From contig URDG01000015.1 of NCBI GenBank assembly GCA_900546515.1, positions 1 through 59,951 of the forward strand: 59,951 nucleotides of DNA, written 5' to 3'. The DNA comes from an uncultured Eubacteriales bacterium (GTDB taxonomy: Bacteria > Bacillota > Clostridia > Oscillospirales > Oscillospiraceae). Positions 59,699-59,951 of the stretch are shown here, piece after piece (the stretch's first letter is position 1; each line of letters begins with the position of its first letter). The notes beneath the pieces were generated by a model that saw nothing but the letters and a program-made list of their open reading frames with translations, did no database searches and was not told the DNA's origin. The position numbers and the translations under genes were made by a program.

Positions 59699-59951
59699 AT
59701 GCTAAATGATTTTTCGTGGAACATGACCGGATACATACCGAAACACCAAGTTAATCCACACGGTGACGGCATCATCCCTTATGTGGCAGAGCGCATCTTC
59801 CAACTGGAACCGGAACCGCCAGCGGTGGGCGGTCTGAATGAATATATCCTGTCTGCCTTGCAGGAAAAGAACCTGATGTATTTCTCATTCTTTCTCCACC
59901 ACTACGAGCCGCAGCTTAACAAGCGCATCAAAGACTTTCTCGGTGTGGATG
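59699..59951 (+). CDS. Element-encoded protein, partial, possible sigma-like regulator
   Basis: ATG at 59699 follows GAAGGGAGGTGCGCT and the frame is open to the window end (84 codons). It begins MLNDFSWNMTGYIPKHQVNP and contains VAERIFQLEPEPPAVGGLNE and LQEKNLMYFSFFLHHYEPQL. From memory, the last part resembles the region 2 start of sigma-70-like proteins encoded by Clostridia conjugative elements (helix followed by FxHHYxxxLN). The identification is tentative because the DNA-binding parts are outside the window. Confidence 0.5.
   Translation, partial: MLNDFSWNMTGYIPKHQVNPHGDGIIPYVAERIFQLEPEPPAVGGLNEYILSALQEKNLMYFSFFLHHYEPQLNKRIKDFLGVD

Larger units (their letters stand above)
50584..59951. 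mobile_element. Integrative mobilizable element, left part (continues beyond window)
   Basis: The element begins at the lysR junction and carries, from the left end, a large serine recombinase, a small protein, a MobV relaxase with its oriT, an HTH protein, a D5-like helicase, a CHC2 primase, DUF6076 and kinase cargo, and a partial gene. The combination of a large serine recombinase and a MobV relaxase resembles Tn4451/Tn4453-type elements (TnpX, TnpZ). No conjugation machinery is visible in the window, so it is called mobilizable rather than conjugative. The right end is not in view. Confidence 0.8.

Noticed and set aside
1..59951. CRISPR arrays and rRNA genes
   Set aside because: No regularly spaced repeats of 25-40 bp and no rRNA sequence were seen on either strand.

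Overview
The window looks like the chromosome of a spore-forming, anaerobic gut Clostridium-class Firmicute, most likely Oscillospiraceae or a close relative. It has fairly high GC, AGGAGG-type ribosome binding sites and canonical -35/-10 promoters. The genes supporting this are SpoIIE (sporulation), Rex, the electron-bifurcating NfnAB pair, a sufCBDSU operon, a glycine riboswitch driving an AGCS symporter, infC-rpmI-rplT with an L20-type leader, and a Clostridia-type mobile element with a large serine recombinase and a MobV relaxase. Species cannot be named from sequence alone.

Layout. 1-2.7 kb: 3' part of an SSB-like gene, deoC, a small membrane protein and an acyltransferase-3 protein. 2.7-4.2 kb: infC (AUC start)-rpmI-rplT. 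4.2-8.0 kb: a GtrB-like glycosyltransferase and nfnAB. 8.0-10.1 kb (minus): two tandem MgtC/SapB genes and a Rex-like gene. 10.2-15.8 kb (minus): a probable six-gene operon, CYTH-like protein, ppx, tctC, tctB, tctA, adk, behind a structured leader with a terminator. 16-19.8 kb: TauE/SafE permease, spoIIE and a small tail-anchored protein. 19.8-22.6 kb: a serine-palmitoyltransferase-like alpha-oxoamine synthase overlapping a short-chain reductase, then a NUDIX gene. 22.7-27.6 kb: suf operon. 27.7-30 kb: a membrane-protein gene split by an in-frame TGA, and the glycine-riboswitch AGCS symporter. 30-37.5 kb (minus): response regulator/histidine kinase/HtrA, PlsY, and an MFS-GH2 glycoside pair. 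37.7-47.9 kb: a membrane spermidine-synthase-like protein, CsaA, DUF2798, a LysR/MerR/flavodoxin/CMD redox group, a deletion scar joining GntP and Old Yellow Enzyme remnants, a LOG protein, tRNA-Ser, folD, an aldehyde dehydrogenase and a lipoprotein.

From about 48 kb the content becomes accessory: yjdF with its RNA motif, an AraC-GyrI regulator, and a lysR gene truncated exactly where an integrative mobilizable element begins (about 50,584). The element runs past the right edge and carries, in order, a large serine recombinase, a small protein, a MobV relaxase, a recognisable MobV-type oriT, a small HTH protein, a D5-like helicase and a CHC2 primase. Divergently it carries a DUF6076 protein, an AT-rich Ser/Thr protein kinase and a partial gene.

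The most unusual signals are these: the SPT-like/reductase pair (possible sphingoid-type lipid chemistry in a Firmicute); the ppx/TctCBA/adk operon with its attenuator-like leader; a Rex protein lacking the Rossmann glycine motif; the TGA-split gene; the GntP/OYE deletion scar; and the element's terminus, oriT and kinase cargo.
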